A DNA stretch of 64,000 bases from contig NZ_ACVP01000012.1 in NCBI RefSeq assembly GCF_000175635.1, positions 62,001 to 126,000 of the forward strand, written 5' to 3'. Positions 41,274 to 51,500 of this stretch are shown here, one piece after another; the stretch's first letter is position 1; every line of letters starts with the position of its first letter. The DNA comes from Corynebacterium tuberculostearicum SK141 (GTDB lineage Bacteria; Actinomycetota; Actinomycetes; Mycobacteriales; Mycobacteriaceae). A program made the position numbers and the translations under genes. Under the pieces are notes generated by a model, which saw only the letters and a program-made list of their open reading frames with translations, did not search any database and was not told the origin of the DNA.

Positions 41274-42443
41274 ATGAGCACACTTTTTACCGGCATTTCA
41301 GAACTCCGTACGGTCAGCGAGCGTGGCACGCTTAACGACGCCGCCATTATCGCCCAATCCGGCACCATCGCCTGGGTCGGCCCAGCCTCCGAGGCACCGG
41401 CCGCCGACGAGAAGGTGGACTTGGGCGGCCGCGCCGTCCTGCCCGGCTGGGTAGATTCGCACACCCACATGGTCTTCGACGGTGACCGCTCCGCCGAATT
41501 CGAGGCCCGCATCTCCGGCGGTTCCTATGAAGCAGGCGGCATCGCCGTGACCATGGACGCCACCCGCCAGGCCGGTACCGACCGCCTGGACAAGCTGGTG
41601 GCGGATCGCGTGGCCGCCGGCCGCCGCGGTGGCACCACCACCTTCGAGACCAAAACCGGCTACGGCCTTAACACCGAGTCCGAGGTGGAGGCCGCCAAGG
41701 TAGCCTCCCGCCACGTCGATGATGTGACCTTCTTAGGTGCGCACCTGGTCCCGCCGGGAGCGGACGCGGAGGAGTACCTCGACGAGGTCGTTGGCTCCAT
41801 GCTCGAAGGCGTTGCCCCCTACGTGCAGTGGATCGACGTCTTCTGTGAGCGCGGCGCCTTCAACGAGGAACAATCCCGCCGCGTGCTGGAGGCCGGTAAG
41901 AAGTTGGGCTTGGGCCTGCGCGTGCACGGCAACCAGCTGGGCGAGGGCCCAGGCGTTGCCCTCGCCGTCGAACTGGGCGCCGCCTCGGTAGACCACGTCA
42001 ACCACTTGAGCGACGAGGACGTCGAGCTGCTGGCCAACTCCGATACCGTGGCCACCATGCTGCCGGCCTGTGACCTATCGACTCGCGAGCCGCTCGCCCC
42101 AGGCCGCACGCTTCTCGACGCCGGCGCCACCCTCGCCATCGCCTCCAACCTCAACCCCGGCACGTCCTATACCTCCTCGATGAACTACTGCGTGACCACC
42201 GCGGTCCTGCAGCAACACCTCTCCGTCGATGAGGCCATCCACGCCGCCACCACCGGCGGAGCGACCGCCCTGCGCCGCCACAACGTTGGCAACGGCCTCG
42301 ACCCGCAGGGCCGCCCCGCTAAGGGCACCATCGTGGAGGGCGCCGCCGCGGACCTGCACGTGCTCGACGCCCCCAGCGCCGTGCACTTGGCCTACCGGCC
42401 AGGCATGCCACTGAGCTACCGCACTTTCGTCGCGGGCGCTTAG
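41274..42443 (+). CDS. hutI: Imidazolonepropionase
   Basis: A 389-residue amidohydrolase-superfamily enzyme that opens the imidazolone ring to formimidoyl-glutamate, the substrate of HutG. VLPGWVDSHTHMVFDGDR contains the H-x-H metal pair; RVHGNQLGEGPG, VDHVNHLSDEDV and ASNLNPGTSYTSS supply the remaining conserved residues. The ATG immediately follows the hutU TAG. With hutH, hutU and hutG the locus encodes the complete four-enzyme route from histidine to glutamate plus formamide. Confidence 0.93.
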   Translation: MSTLFTGISELRTVSERGTLNDAAIIAQSGTIAWVGPASEAPAADEKVDLGGRAVLPGWVDSHTHMVFDGDRSAEFEARISGGSYEAGGIAVTMDATRQAGTDRLDKLVADRVAAGRRGGTTTFETKTGYGLNTESEVEAAKVASRHVDDVTFLGAHLVPPGADAEEYLDEVVGSMLEGVAPYVQWIDVFCERGAFNEEQSRRVLEAGKKLGLGLRVHGNQLGEGPGVALAVELGAASVDHVNHLSDEDVELLANSDTVATMLPACDLSTREPLAPGRTLLDAGATLAIASNLNPGTSYTSSMNYCVTTAVLQQHLSVDEAIHAATTGGATALRRHNVGNGLDPQGRPAKGTIVEGAAADLHVLDAPSAVHLAYRPGMPLSYRTFVAGA

Positions 42444-42486
42444 GATATGGAGTTTGGGGCGGCAATCGCGTAGGGTTGGTGAAGCA

Positions 42487-44346
42487 ATGAGCATTACCGA
42501 TAACGCCACCGGCGGCGTCAACGAGCCGGAAGATTTTAATAAGTCGGAATCTCAGGACAACTCGCAAGGTGTCACCAAGGACACCAGGGCTGCGAATACT
42601 TCTGAGGACACCGGCGCTGAGTCCCAAGATTCAGCCAACGACAACTCCCAGGGGTTCGCGCATCTTGGCCTGCCAGAGAAAATTCTGGAGGCCGTTGCGA
42701 AAGTAGGCTTCACCAAGCCGTCCCCCATTCAGGAAGAAACCATCCCGATCTTGATGGAAGGCCGCGACGTTGTCGGCCTTGCCCAGACCGGTACCGGCAA
42801 GACCGCAGCCTTTGCGCTGCCGGTTCTGTCACAGATTGACACCAAGGCCCGCCATCCGCAGGCACTCGTGCTCGCCCCAACCCGCGAGCTGGCCCTGCAG
42901 GTGGCGGACTCCTTCCAATCCTTCGCCGAGTCCCTCAAGGGCGTCGAGGTGCTGCCTATCTACGGTGGCCAAGCCTATGGCATTCAGCTTTCCGGTCTGC
43001 GCCGCGGTGCGCAGGTTATCGTGGGCACCCCGGGTCGCGTCATCGACCACCTGGAGAAGGGCTCGCTGGACCTGTCCCAGCTGCAGTTCCTCGTCCTCGA
43101 TGAGGCCGATGAGATGCTGAACATGGGCTTCCAAGAAGACGTCGAGCGCATCCTGGAGGACACCCCGGACCGCAAGCAGGTGGCGCTTTTCTCGGCCACC
43201 ATGCCGAACGCTATCCGACGCCTGTCTAAGCAGTACCTCGACAACCCCGCCGAGGTCACGGTGAAGTCCGAGCGCCGCACCAATGACAACATCACGCAGC
43301 GCTTCCTCCTCATTCCGCACCGCGCAAAGATGGATGCCTTCACCCGCATCCTCGAGGTCATCAATTACGACGCCATCATCGTCTTCTGCCGTACCAAGCA
43401 CGAGACCGAAGAAGTGGCCGAGACCCTGCGTGACCGCGGTTTCAGCGCCGCCGCCATCAACGGCGATATTGCGCAGGCTCAGCGCGAGCGCACCGTCGAT
43501 CAGCTCAAGGATGGCCGCCTAGACATCCTCGTGGCTACCGACGTCGCCGCCCGTGGCCTCGACGTCGAGCGCATCACGCACGTGGTCAACTTCGATATCC
43601 CGAACGATACCGAGTCCTACGTGCACCGCATCGGCCGCACCGGCCGCGCGGGCCGCTCCGGCGAAGCCATCCTGTTCGTCACCCCGCGCGAGCGCCGCAT
43701 GCTGCGCTCCATCGAGCGCGTGACCAACGCCCGTCTGGAAGAGATGGACCTGCCGTCCGTCGATGAGGTCAATGAAAAGCGCAAGGAAAAGTTCGCGCAG
43801 TCCATTACCAACTCCATGGATAATAAGCAGGCGGACTTCTTCCGCACCTTGGTGCGCAAGTACTCCGAGGACAATAACGCGGCCATGGATGACATCGCTG
43901 CAGCCCTCGCCGTCATGCTGCAGGGTGGCAAGAACTTCCTGATGGAAGACAGGCCGCTTCCCAAGCCGAAGCGCGACCGCGACCGCCGCGACGATCGCAA
44001 GCGCGATTTCAAGGGCGGCGGCAAGGGTCGCGGCCCCAAGCGGCCGGACGGAGACTTTGAGACGTACCGACTGGACGTCGGCAAGCGGCAAAATGTGCGC
44101 CCGGGAGCCATCGTGGGTGCTATTGCCAACGAGGGTGGCTTGTCTGCCAAGGACTTCGGTCGCATCACCATCGCGGTGGGCCACACCCTGGTTGACCTGC
44201 CAAAGAACCTCGACCCGGCAGTGCTGGACCGCCTGAAGGATACCCGCATTTCCGGCCAGCTGATCAAGATTCAGAAGGACACCGGCCGCCCACCTCGCCG
44301 TGACCACGGCGGTGGACGCAAGCGCGGTGGACGCTGGCGCGACTAG
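42487..44346 (+). CDS. deaD: DEAD-box RNA helicase, DeaD/CsdA type
   Basis: A 619-residue ATP-dependent RNA helicase. After an acidic, Ser/Asp/Asn-rich 55-residue lead come the Q motif ([12 protein letters not shown]), Walker [23 protein letters not shown], the DEAD motif ([13 protein letters not shown]), SATMP, and the C-terminal [13 protein letters not shown]. Residues about 530-595 are a DbpA-like RNA-binding domain ([20 protein letters not shown]), and the chain ends in an RGG-like basic tail. Such helicases help ribosome assembly and mRNA turnover, often at low temperature. ATG 42487 follows TAGGGT by 10 nt. A strong terminator follows. Confidence 0.9.
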   Translation: MSITDNATGGVNEPEDFNKSESQDNSQGVTKDTRAANTSEDTGAESQDSANDNSQGFAHLGLPEKILEAVAKVGFTKPSPIQEETIPILMEGRDVVGLAQTGTGKTAAFALPVLSQIDTKARHPQALVLAPTRELALQVADSFQSFAESLKGVEVLPIYGGQAYGIQLSGLRRGAQVIVGTPGRVIDHLEKGSLDLSQLQFLVLDEADEMLNMGFQEDVERILEDTPDRKQVALFSATMPNAIRRLSKQYLDNPAEVTVKSERRTNDNITQRFLLIPHRAKMDAFTRILEVINYDAIIVFCRTKHETEEVAETLRDRGFSAAAINGDIAQAQRERTVDQLKDGRLDILVATDVAARGLDVERITHVVNFDIPNDTESYVHRIGRTGRAGRSGEAILFVTPRERRMLRSIERVTNARLEEMDLPSVDEVNEKRKEKFAQSITNSMDNKQADFFRTLVRKYSEDNNAAMDDIAAALAVMLQGGKNFLMEDRPLPKPKRDRDRRDDRKRDFKGGGKGRGPKRPDGDFETYRLDVGKRQNVRPGAIVGAIANEGGLSAKDFGRITIAVGHTLVDLPKNLDPAVLDRLKDTRISGQLIKIQKDTGRPPRRDHGGGRKRGGRWRD

Positions 44347-44360
44347 CATTTTCGCCTGAA

Positions 44361-44386
44361 TGGGCCTCTTTGGAGGCCCATTTTTT
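44361..44386 (+). terminator. Intrinsic terminator of deaD
   Basis: TGGGCCTC (44361-44368) and GAGGCCCA (44373-44380) form a perfect 8-bp stem with a TTTG loop, followed by six T. Confidence 0.92.
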
Positions 44387-44494
44387 CGTGCCCTTTGACC
44401 TGCGGTTTTCCTATAAACGGGGGTAGTGTGTCGGAGGCGTTTTATATACTGAAAGCGCAAACATGTTCTAGAGAAACTTCTGCGGGGGAAGTCC

Positions 44495-45721
44495 ATGAAT
44501 GCGCCCTACTTTGCCAATACCAATCCAGCAAATTCCACATCACAAGCAGCAACAGACATTCGCAAGGCCGAATACCTCCTTTGGAAACGCCTGCATCCAG
44601 ACCCGGATGACGATATCGAAATAATTAGCCAATCACTGTCGGATCTCACCGGAACACGGCAGTCCCGAATTAGAAATATCATTTTCGCCTTTGAGCGATT
44701 ACAGGAGCTGCCGCGCCTTAAAGCCCGGCTGGAAGAGCACTACCACTTAGATTTAGACCGCTTAATTACCATCGACCAGACGCTCTCCAAGTTGGGAGAG
44801 ATTGGCACCGAACAATGCCTGCTTATCGACGCCGAATTAACCACCTACCTCACCCCCAAACGCCCCAACCAAAAATTACCGTCCCATCGCAACCTGCGGC
44901 GAAAGCTGCGGGAGCTCATTGTCCGCCTCGATCCGACCATCGCCGCACGCGATCCGCGGCGCAAGGAGTCCTATAACCTCGAGCCTACGGGCGGGGAGTG
45001 GGCCGCCGTTTGTCTCGACGTGGGCTTAGAGACTGCCGAAATCATCGACCGAAATATTCGCGGTGTAGCCACGGAGAAGGACATTCCCTTGGCTCAGGCT
45101 GCGGTCGAGTTGCTCACCGGTGAGGCCGAAGCCAAGGCGAAGGTGGTGCTCAATATGTACCGCTGCGATCTGCCGGATGCTCCCGCCTTCGTCCAAAGCT
45201 TGGGTTGGGTTTCGCCTGAGGTGGCCGATGACATGCAATCGCGGGCCACGACCGTGCGCGACATGGAGAAGGCGGCAGAAGATGAAAGCGGAAACTACGT
45301 CACCCCGCCGCATATTCGCGCCTTTGTGGAAGGGCTCGATGGAACCTGCCGGTGGCCCGGATGTACGCGGCCGGCGATGGCTTCCCAGATGGACCACCGG
45401 CATGACTTCGCTGACGGAGGACCTACTTCGGCGGCAAACTTGACCTGCCTGTGTCAACATCACCACAACATCAAGACTGATGGGCGGGCGTTTTATATCA
45501 AGGACCCGATTAGCGGGGACGTCGTCTGGCTCTTTGAAGATTCGACTTGGGTCTATGACGAAGCCAGCGGGCCGCTCGCGCCGAAGAATCGGAGGTGGGC
45601 CCAGACTGTGGCGCAGGCGACGCGGCGGCGTCGAGAAAATGCGCACGAAGATGCGCAAAAGCTGAAGGAAGAGCTAGAAAACGAGAAAAGGGACAGTGAA
45701 GGCACTGTCCCAGAGGAGTAA
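44495..45721 (+). CDS. DUF222/13E12-like protein with C-terminal HNH nuclease domain
   Basis: A 408-residue protein of the large actinobacterial DUF222-HNH family. The first 280 residues are helical and variable. The HNH domain (about 287-335) is clear: CRWPGCTRP, MDHRHDFADGG, NLTCLCQHHHNIKT, with paired cysteines for zinc and the D-H ... N ... H catalytic core. A Lys/Glu-rich coiled tail ends the protein. GCGGGGGAAG lies before the ATG. Many genomes carry several copies; their role is unknown, with mobile-element association and DNA repair both suggested. A GGGACAGT/ACTGTCCC hairpin lies within the last codons. Confidence 0.8.
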   Translation: MNAPYFANTNPANSTSQAATDIRKAEYLLWKRLHPDPDDDIEIISQSLSDLTGTRQSRIRNIIFAFERLQELPRLKARLEEHYHLDLDRLITIDQTLSKLGEIGTEQCLLIDAELTTYLTPKRPNQKLPSHRNLRRKLRELIVRLDPTIAARDPRRKESYNLEPTGGEWAAVCLDVGLETAEIIDRNIRGVATEKDIPLAQAAVELLTGEAEAKAKVVLNMYRCDLPDAPAFVQSLGWVSPEVADDMQSRATTVRDMEKAAEDESGNYVTPPHIRAFVEGLDGTCRWPGCTRPAMASQMDHRHDFADGGPTSAANLTCLCQHHHNIKTDGRAFYIKDPISGDVVWLFEDSTWVYDEASGPLAPKNRRWAQTVAQATRRRRENAHEDAQKLKEELENEKRDSEGTVPEE

Positions 45722-45740
45722 ATGGCTTTCTAGAAGGCCA
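45690..45740. terminator. Tandem hairpins between convergent genes
   Basis: GGGACAGT (45690-45697) pairs with ACTGTCCC (45704-45711), and TGGCTTTCTAGAAGGCCA (45723-45740) is nearly self-complementary around TTCTAGAA. They lie at the end of the HNH gene, facing the membrane-protein gene, and probably stop transcription both ways. Confidence 0.5.
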
Positions 45741-45741
45741 C

Positions 45742-46191
45742 TTAGAAGTTGACGTACATCAGGATGAGGCAGATGATCCACAGAAGGTTGAATACGCCGC
45801 CGAATGCGGACAGTGGCTTCTTAGCTGCCGCGTAGTCGAAGGATTCAGTGGATTCGAGGGCGGCCATTGCCTTCTTCTGCTTTGGCAGAATGACGAAGAA
45901 GAGCAGGCACCATGCGATGATGGCAACCAAGATGGCGATGTGGAAGTTCACTTCGGACTTGTAAGCGCTGATATCGGAAAGGAATACGCCGAGGCCGAGG
46001 ATAGGCACGATGGCAGAGATGTATCCGTAGGTATTGGTGATGTTGTGCAGGACGCGAGCGGAGCCGAGCGCCGCGTGGTCACCCTGTGCTGCCTTGGCCA
46101 TTTGGGTCTGGAAGCTAGAGGTGGATACGCATACCGGGCCGATCAATAGAATGGCTGCGGCCACGTGGAGGAATACAAGGAAAGAAGTCAT
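45742..46191 (-). CDS. Four-helix membrane protein (DUF2269-like)
   Basis: A 149-residue protein with four membrane segments: FLVFLHVAAAILLIGPVCV, YISAIVPILGLGVFL, IAILVAIIAWCLLFFVILP and VFNLLWIICLILMYV. The conserved His in the first segment and the Gly-Pro pair suggest a DUF2269-type integral membrane protein; function unknown. GAAGGG lies before the ATG. The gene stands alone between convergent terminator hairpins and the secreted nuclease gene. Confidence 0.65.
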   Translation of the reverse strand: MTSFLVFLHVAAAILLIGPVCVSTSSFQTQMAKAAQGDHAALGSARVLHNITNTYGYISAIVPILGLGVFLSDISAYKSEVNFHIAILVAIIAWCLLFFVILPKQKKAMAALESTESFDYAAAKKPLSAFGGVFNLLWIICLILMYVNF

Positions 46192-46235
46192 TGAAAGAAC
46201 CCTTCAATCGCGGAAAGTTGCCACGTCAACCCTAA

Positions 46236-46814
46236 TCAATTTCCGGTGAGTACGGCTAACCGACATTGCCTTTGCATCACCCGCACGTCCTTGGAAGGGA
46301 GGGGAAGGGCGTACTTTCGGGCTATGTCAGCAAGGCGGCGGGAATAGTCGCAGCGGTTAGCAGGAGGTAGCCATTCCGCGGGGAGGGCGTCTGACTTTTC
46401 TTGGTTGAGCTCACGGCTGGTGGCTACGAGATTGAGCGGGTCGTTGCCAAAGCGGACCTTGGTTTCGCGGTCCCACTCGGAAGCGCCAAGGTCATAGGCC
46501 GCGGAGAGGGGAAAGATGTGGTCGATCTCAATGGGAGAGGTAGCGGGAATGGTGGTGCCACTATAGGGGTCATAAAGAGTCCCGCTGCGGGCGTGGCAGG
46601 CGTGGAGGGGATCGCTGGATTGGCTTTCTAGAATGACCTCGCGGGTGGTGCAGGCGCCGTGGGGCTGCCAGATGCCGAAGTCTTCACGGTTGTAGCCGGC
46701 GGCTTCGGGGCGGGAGGGGAGCGTGGTGACGTCAAAACGCGGAAAAGGCCACGCATACCATGCACCGATGAGGACGGTGATGCATGATAGCGCGGCCAGG
46801 TAATAGGACTTCAT
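46236..46814 (-). CDS. Exported or membrane-anchored HNH nuclease (DUF1524/GmrSD C-terminal type)
   Basis: A 192-residue protein with an N-terminal hydrophobic helix (YYLAALSCITVLIGAWYAW) acting as signal or anchor. The catalytic core IEIDHIFPLSAAYDLGA is the D-H motif of DUF1524-type HNH nucleases, with NDPLNLVATSRELNQEKSD giving the Asn and following helix. Cysteines (CTTREV, HACHARSG, RCDYS, RQCRLA) probably form disulfides outside the cell. Similar proteins are common in actinobacteria and may degrade extracellular DNA. It lies 37 nt downstream of putP on the same strand. Confidence 0.78.
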   Translation of the reverse strand: MKSYYLAALSCITVLIGAWYAWPFPRFDVTTLPSRPEAAGYNREDFGIWQPHGACTTREVILESQSSDPLHACHARSGTLYDPYSGTTIPATSPIEIDHIFPLSAAYDLGASEWDRETKVRFGNDPLNLVATSRELNQEKSDALPAEWLPPANRCDYSRRLADIARKYALPLPSKDVRVMQRQCRLAVLTGN

Positions 46815-46851
46815 GTCCTATTGGACTGCGAGGAGTCCGCGTTGGTTCCGA

Positions 46852-48417
46852 TTACTTATCAGTGACCTTTTCTGCGGCTTCCTCAAAGTCGAGGTCGGAG
46901 TTATTTTCCACGAGCTTGGCCAGCTTGGTGGCCTCTTCAAACTCGGCAACAACCTCCGGCTGTGGTTCCTTGGTGAGCTTGGTGACTACGACGGCCACGA
47001 GGAGGGCCAGGAAGAAGCCTGGGACCATCTCATAGAGGATGTCGGAAAGCGGGGACATGCCCCAGCCAATGGCCACGACGGCGCCGGTTACCATGCCGGC
47101 AATCGCGCCGGTGGAGTTAAAGCGCTTCCAGTACAGGGACAGCAGAACGATGGGGCCGAAGGCGGAACCGAAGCCTGCCCAGGCGAAGCCAACCAGGCCG
47201 AGGATGGAATCGGACGGGTTGATGGCCAGCAGGGCGGCGATGACCGCGATGGCCACGATGGCGGTGCGGGAGAGGTTGATGAGGACCTGCTCGCTGGGCT
47301 TCTTCTTAGCAAAGATGAGGAAGAGGTCCTCGATGAGGGAAGTAGAGACGACGAGCATCTGGGACGACATGGTGGACATGATGGCGGCTAGAACCGCGGT
47401 CAGGACGAAGCCGGCGGGGAGTGGGTGCATCATGGCCTGAGCCATATCCAGGAAGATGGTTTCGAAGTTGTCCTGGTCGGTGATGCTGTGGCCGGTCTGG
47501 GTGAAGTAAACGGTGCCAGAGAGAGCGACGAAGATGGCGCCGATGACGGACAGGCCCATCCAGGTAACGCCGTAGAAGCGGCCCTGGCGGGCGTCGGAAG
47601 GCTTACGCAGCGCCATGAAGCGGACCACGATGTGTGGCTGGCCAAAGTAGCCCAGGCCCCAGGCCAGGTTGCCGATGATGACGCCAGCGGAAACGCCCGC
47701 GAACATGGAGAAGTAGTTGTCATTTTCCACTACGCCATCGGTGCCGTAGGCATTATTGCTGGCGAAAGAGAAGATGGAAGCAGGATCGCTGAGAGAGACG
47801 ATTGCCATAATCGGCACGATCATCAGGGCGACGAACATAAGCACGCCCTGGACGACGTCCGTGTAGGACACCGCCAAGAAGCCGCCGACGAAGGTGTAGA
47901 AGATGGTCACCGCGGCGATAACAAGCATGCCGGTGAGGTAGTCGCCACCGAAGGTGGACTCGAAGTAGCGGCCGCCGGAGACCATGCCGGAGGAGACGTA
48001 GAAGGTAAAGAAGAAGATGATGATGGCTGCGGAGATGATGCGCAGCAGGCGGGACTTATCGTGCAGGCGGTTTTCAAAGAAGGACGGCACGGTAATGGAG
48101 TTGGCCGCGATCTCTGAGTAGGAGCGCAGGCGCGGCGCGACCCACTTCCAGTTTGCCCAGCAGCCGACAAGCAGGCCGATGGCCATCCATAGCTCGGACA
48201 TGCCGGAGAGGAAGAGCGCGCCAGGCAGGCCCATGAGGAGCCAGCCGGACATGTCGGAAGCGCCGGCGGAGAGAGCCGCTACGAATGGGTGCAGGCCACG
48301 GCCGCCCAAAACATAATCGTCATATTGGTCGGTTTGCTTGTAGCTCCAATAGCCAATGGCTGCCATTGCGAGGAGATACACGATCATCGCAATGACGTAC
48401 CAAGTTGAATCTTGCAC
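46852..48417 (-). CDS. putP: Sodium/proline symporter
   Basis: A 521-residue member of the sodium:solute symporter family with about 13 membrane helices. DDYVLGGRGLHPFVAALSAGASDMSGWLLMG contains the PutP TM2 signature (here split as VLGGRGLHPFVAALSAG and ASDMSGWLLMG) with the Ser/Asp residues that coordinate sodium and proline. SFFENRLHDKSRLLRIISA and WAGFGSAFGPIVLLSLYW are other PutP blocks. The C-terminal acidic tail is cytoplasmic. The GTG start follows AGGAG by 6 nt. It could serve nutrition or osmoprotection. Confidence 0.9.
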   Translation of the reverse strand: MQDSTWYVIAMIVYLLAMAAIGYWSYKQTDQYDDYVLGGRGLHPFVAALSAGASDMSGWLLMGLPGALFLSGMSELWMAIGLLVGCWANWKWVAPRLRSYSEIAANSITVPSFFENRLHDKSRLLRIISAAIIIFFFTFYVSSGMVSGGRYFESTFGGDYLTGMLVIAAVTIFYTFVGGFLAVSYTDVVQGVLMFVALMIVPIMAIVSLSDPASIFSFASNNAYGTDGVVENDNYFSMFAGVSAGVIIGNLAWGLGYFGQPHIVVRFMALRKPSDARQGRFYGVTWMGLSVIGAIFVALSGTVYFTQTGHSITDQDNFETIFLDMAQAMMHPLPAGFVLTAVLAAIMSTMSSQMLVVSTSLIEDLFLIFAKKKPSEQVLINLSRTAIVAIAVIAALLAINPSDSILGLVGFAWAGFGSAFGPIVLLSLYWKRFNSTGAIAGMVTGAVVAIGWGMSPLSDILYEMVPGFFLALLVAVVVTKLTKEPQPEVVAEFEEATKLAKLVENNSDLDFEEAAEKVTDK

Positions 48418-48436
48418 GTTTTACTCCTTGTAGGTG

Positions 48437-48452
48437 TGTGATGACATTCTCA
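48437..48452. promoter_or_regulatory. Weak GlxR-like site upstream of putP
   Basis: TGTGA (48437-48441), six bases, then TCTCA. Compared with the CRP/GlxR motif TGTGA-N6-TCACA, the right half has one mismatch. Confidence 0.25.
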
Positions 48453-48583
48453 CGTTAACGGGGTCACAAGGTTAACCCAAGCGAAAATACAGGTGTGGCG
48501 CAGATCTCCGTTTCGATTTTCTGTCGTTCAACTGGGAAAAGGGTGGAACATAACGAGCCTGTAACAAAACCAAAAGGGGCTGC

Positions 48584-48589
48584 TATGCT
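48584..48589 (+). promoter_or_regulatory. -10 element (TATGCT) of the leaderless SNF2 gene
   Basis: TATGCT ends 7 nt before ATG 48597. It supports that start over the ATG at 48585, which lies inside the box. Confidence 0.5.
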
Positions 48590-48596
48590 GGCGGCT

Positions 48597-51500
48597 ATGG
48601 CTTCTTACCTCGTGCATGGACTGTGGCTCCCCGTTACGGGACTAGGTCTATGGATTGAACAGGTAGAAGGGCACAAGATCGTCATGCCCAATGCCGTTCC
48701 TGAGGGCACCTTCCCGCCAGCGGTGGAGTCCATCCTGGCGAAGAAATCCTTCCGCAACCGAGCGCGGGTATCGCTGCGCACGCCCAAGGGCAAGGATGTC
48801 TCCCTGATGGTGCCCATGGCGATGTTCGGACCCGAAGAGGCCGTGGCGGCGCTTGCCCAAATGGAGCACCTGAACCACAAGCCGCCGGCCACCATTGCGC
48901 CCGACCTCCAGTGGCTGATCCATGCCTACAGCGGGCTGTGCAAGTTCGTGCGCGCCGGCCGCGTGACCTTCCGGCTGGCTTACCAGGCCAATGAGTGGTT
49001 CCCCATGTGGCAGCTGGCCTCCGGCTTGGGCGAGCGCGGCTGGCTCGCGGAGATGATGGCGGCCGCGCCGGGCATCTTGCACGTGAATAACCGGGCACTC
49101 TCAGATGACATGGCCGATGAGCTCACCCACTGGATTGCCTTCCGCGAGCTGCGGCCCGTGGCGGAGGCTCCGCGCCCGATGCCGTGGCACGAGTTTGCCC
49201 GCGCCCTGCTCGATACGCGGCCGATCCGGCGGGGACGCTCGCAGCTGCTGCGTGGGCTCAATGAGTGGAAGAATTCCATCTACGAGGTAGAACTCCAGCT
49301 GGTCTACATCGTGGAGGAGCCGCTTGACGTTGACCCGGATGCGGCCAAGTGGCCAGTGCGCGTGCGGGTGCGTTCGGGCACGGATTCTCCGCGGCCGGTG
49401 TCGGCGCAGAGTTTGGATAGGGCGAGTGTGGAAAAGCTGCGCGAAGCTCACCGCAAAGCCGTGCGCATCGCACCCACGCTGGGGGAGACCGCGCAGCTGC
49501 CGCAGCCTGGCGACGGCGACTGGGACGTCTACCTAGAAACCCACCAGCTCACCCACTTTATTACCCACGAGGTGGATAAGCTCAAGGCCAGCGGCGTGAC
49601 CGTCATGCTTCCCAAAGCCTGGGCGCAGATGGAGACTAAGGCCAAGCTGGAAACCCACGAGGCCCGCGATCCGGCCGAGGCCGCCACGAAGAAGCACATC
49701 GGCATGAATAAGCTGGTGGACTATAACTGGCGCATGTCCGTGGGCGATGTGGAGCTGACCGAGGAAGAGATGGAGGACCTGGTCAATTCTAAGTCCGGCC
49801 TCATCCAGCTGCGCGGCAAGTGGGTCATGGCCGATAAGCAGGTCGTCTCCCAAGTCTCCGGCTACATGGACGCGCTGCGGGAGAAGGCCATAGCGCGCAA
49901 GAAGAAGGAGCTCGAGCAGCTAGCCGCCTCCGCGGAAATGGCCAAGCAGCTCGACCAGCCAGGGTGGGAAGCCCTGATGGCGGACGTGGAGCGCCGCCGC
50001 CAAGAATTCAACGAGGGCGGCGAGGAGCACGAACAGGTCACCGTGGCCGAGCTGCGCGAGCTGGCGCTAGAGTCCATGACCCAAGAGCCCATCGAGTTCA
50101 CCGGCAGCACCTGGCACACGGCGCTACTCGGCGGGGTGGACAAGGTTGCCCCAGAGCGCGTGGAGATTCCCGCATCCGTACACGCGGAGCTGCGCGAGTA
50201 CCAGCGCCGCGGCGTCGACTGGCTGTATTGGATGTCGCGCAGTGGCATTGGAGCAGTGCTTGCCGACGACATGGGGCTCGGCAAAACCCTCCAACTACTG
50301 TCCCTCCTCGCGGTGGAGAAGGACCGCGGGGAGCAGACCGGCCCCACCCTCGTGGTGGCACCAACGTCTGTGGTGGGCAACTGGGCCCGCGAGGCCCAGC
50401 GCTTCGTCCCAGACTTCAAAGTCATGGTGCAGCACGGCCCCAGCCGCCCGCGCGGGGAGGACTTTTTAAAGGAGGCCAGCGAGTGTGACCTCGTCATCAC
50501 CACCTACGGCACCGTGGGCCGCGATTTTAAGGACATGGGCGAAGTCGGCTGGCAGCGCGTCGTCCTCGACGAGGCCCAGGCGATTAAGAATTCCGCGACG
50601 CGCTCGTCCAAGGCCGTGCGCTCGCTGCCCTCGGAACACCGCGTGGCGCTGACCGGTACCCCGGTGGAAAATCGCCTCTCTGAGATGCGCTCCATCCTGG
50701 ATTTCTGCAACCCCGGCGTGCTGGGCACCGCCTCGTTCTTCCGCAATCACTTTGCCAAGGCCATCGAGCGCAATAATGACGAGGAAATGTCCGAGCGCCT
50801 GCGCCAGCTCACCGCGCCGTTTATCCTCCGCCGCGTCAAAACGGACCCGAATATCATCGATGACCTGCCGGAAAAGTCCGAGCAGATCCTCACCGTATCC
50901 ATGACCACCGAGCAGGCCGCCCTATATAAGGCACTGGTCAACCAGGTGAAAAAGGACCTGCAGGAGGCGACGGGCATCAATAAGCGCGGGCTCGTGCTAG
51001 CCTCGCTGACCCGCATTAAGCAGATTTGTAATCACCCCGCGCACTACCTGGGCGATAACTCGCCGGTGACGCTCAAGGGAAAGCACCGCTCGGGCAAGGT
51101 CAAAGAGCTCATGCGCATCGTGGACGAGGCCACCGAATCCGGCGAGCGACTCCTCGTCTTTACGCAGTACAAAGCCTTTGGCGATATCCTGCAGCCCTAT
51201 CTGAGTGACCAGCTGGGCCGCGATATCCCCTTCCTCCACGGCGGGGTAAGCAAGAATAAGCGCGACCAGATGGTGGAAGATTTCCAGTCCGAGGACGGCC
51301 CGCCGGCGATGATCCTTTCGCTCAAAGCCGGCGGCACCGGTCTGAACCTGACGGCCGCCTCTATCGTCGTGCACATGGACCGCTGGTGGAACCCCGCGGT
51401 GGAAAACCAGGCGACGGACCGTGCCTTCCGCATTGGCCAGCGCCGCAATGTGCAGGTGTATAAGATGATCACCGCAGGTACGCTGGAGGAATCCATCCAG

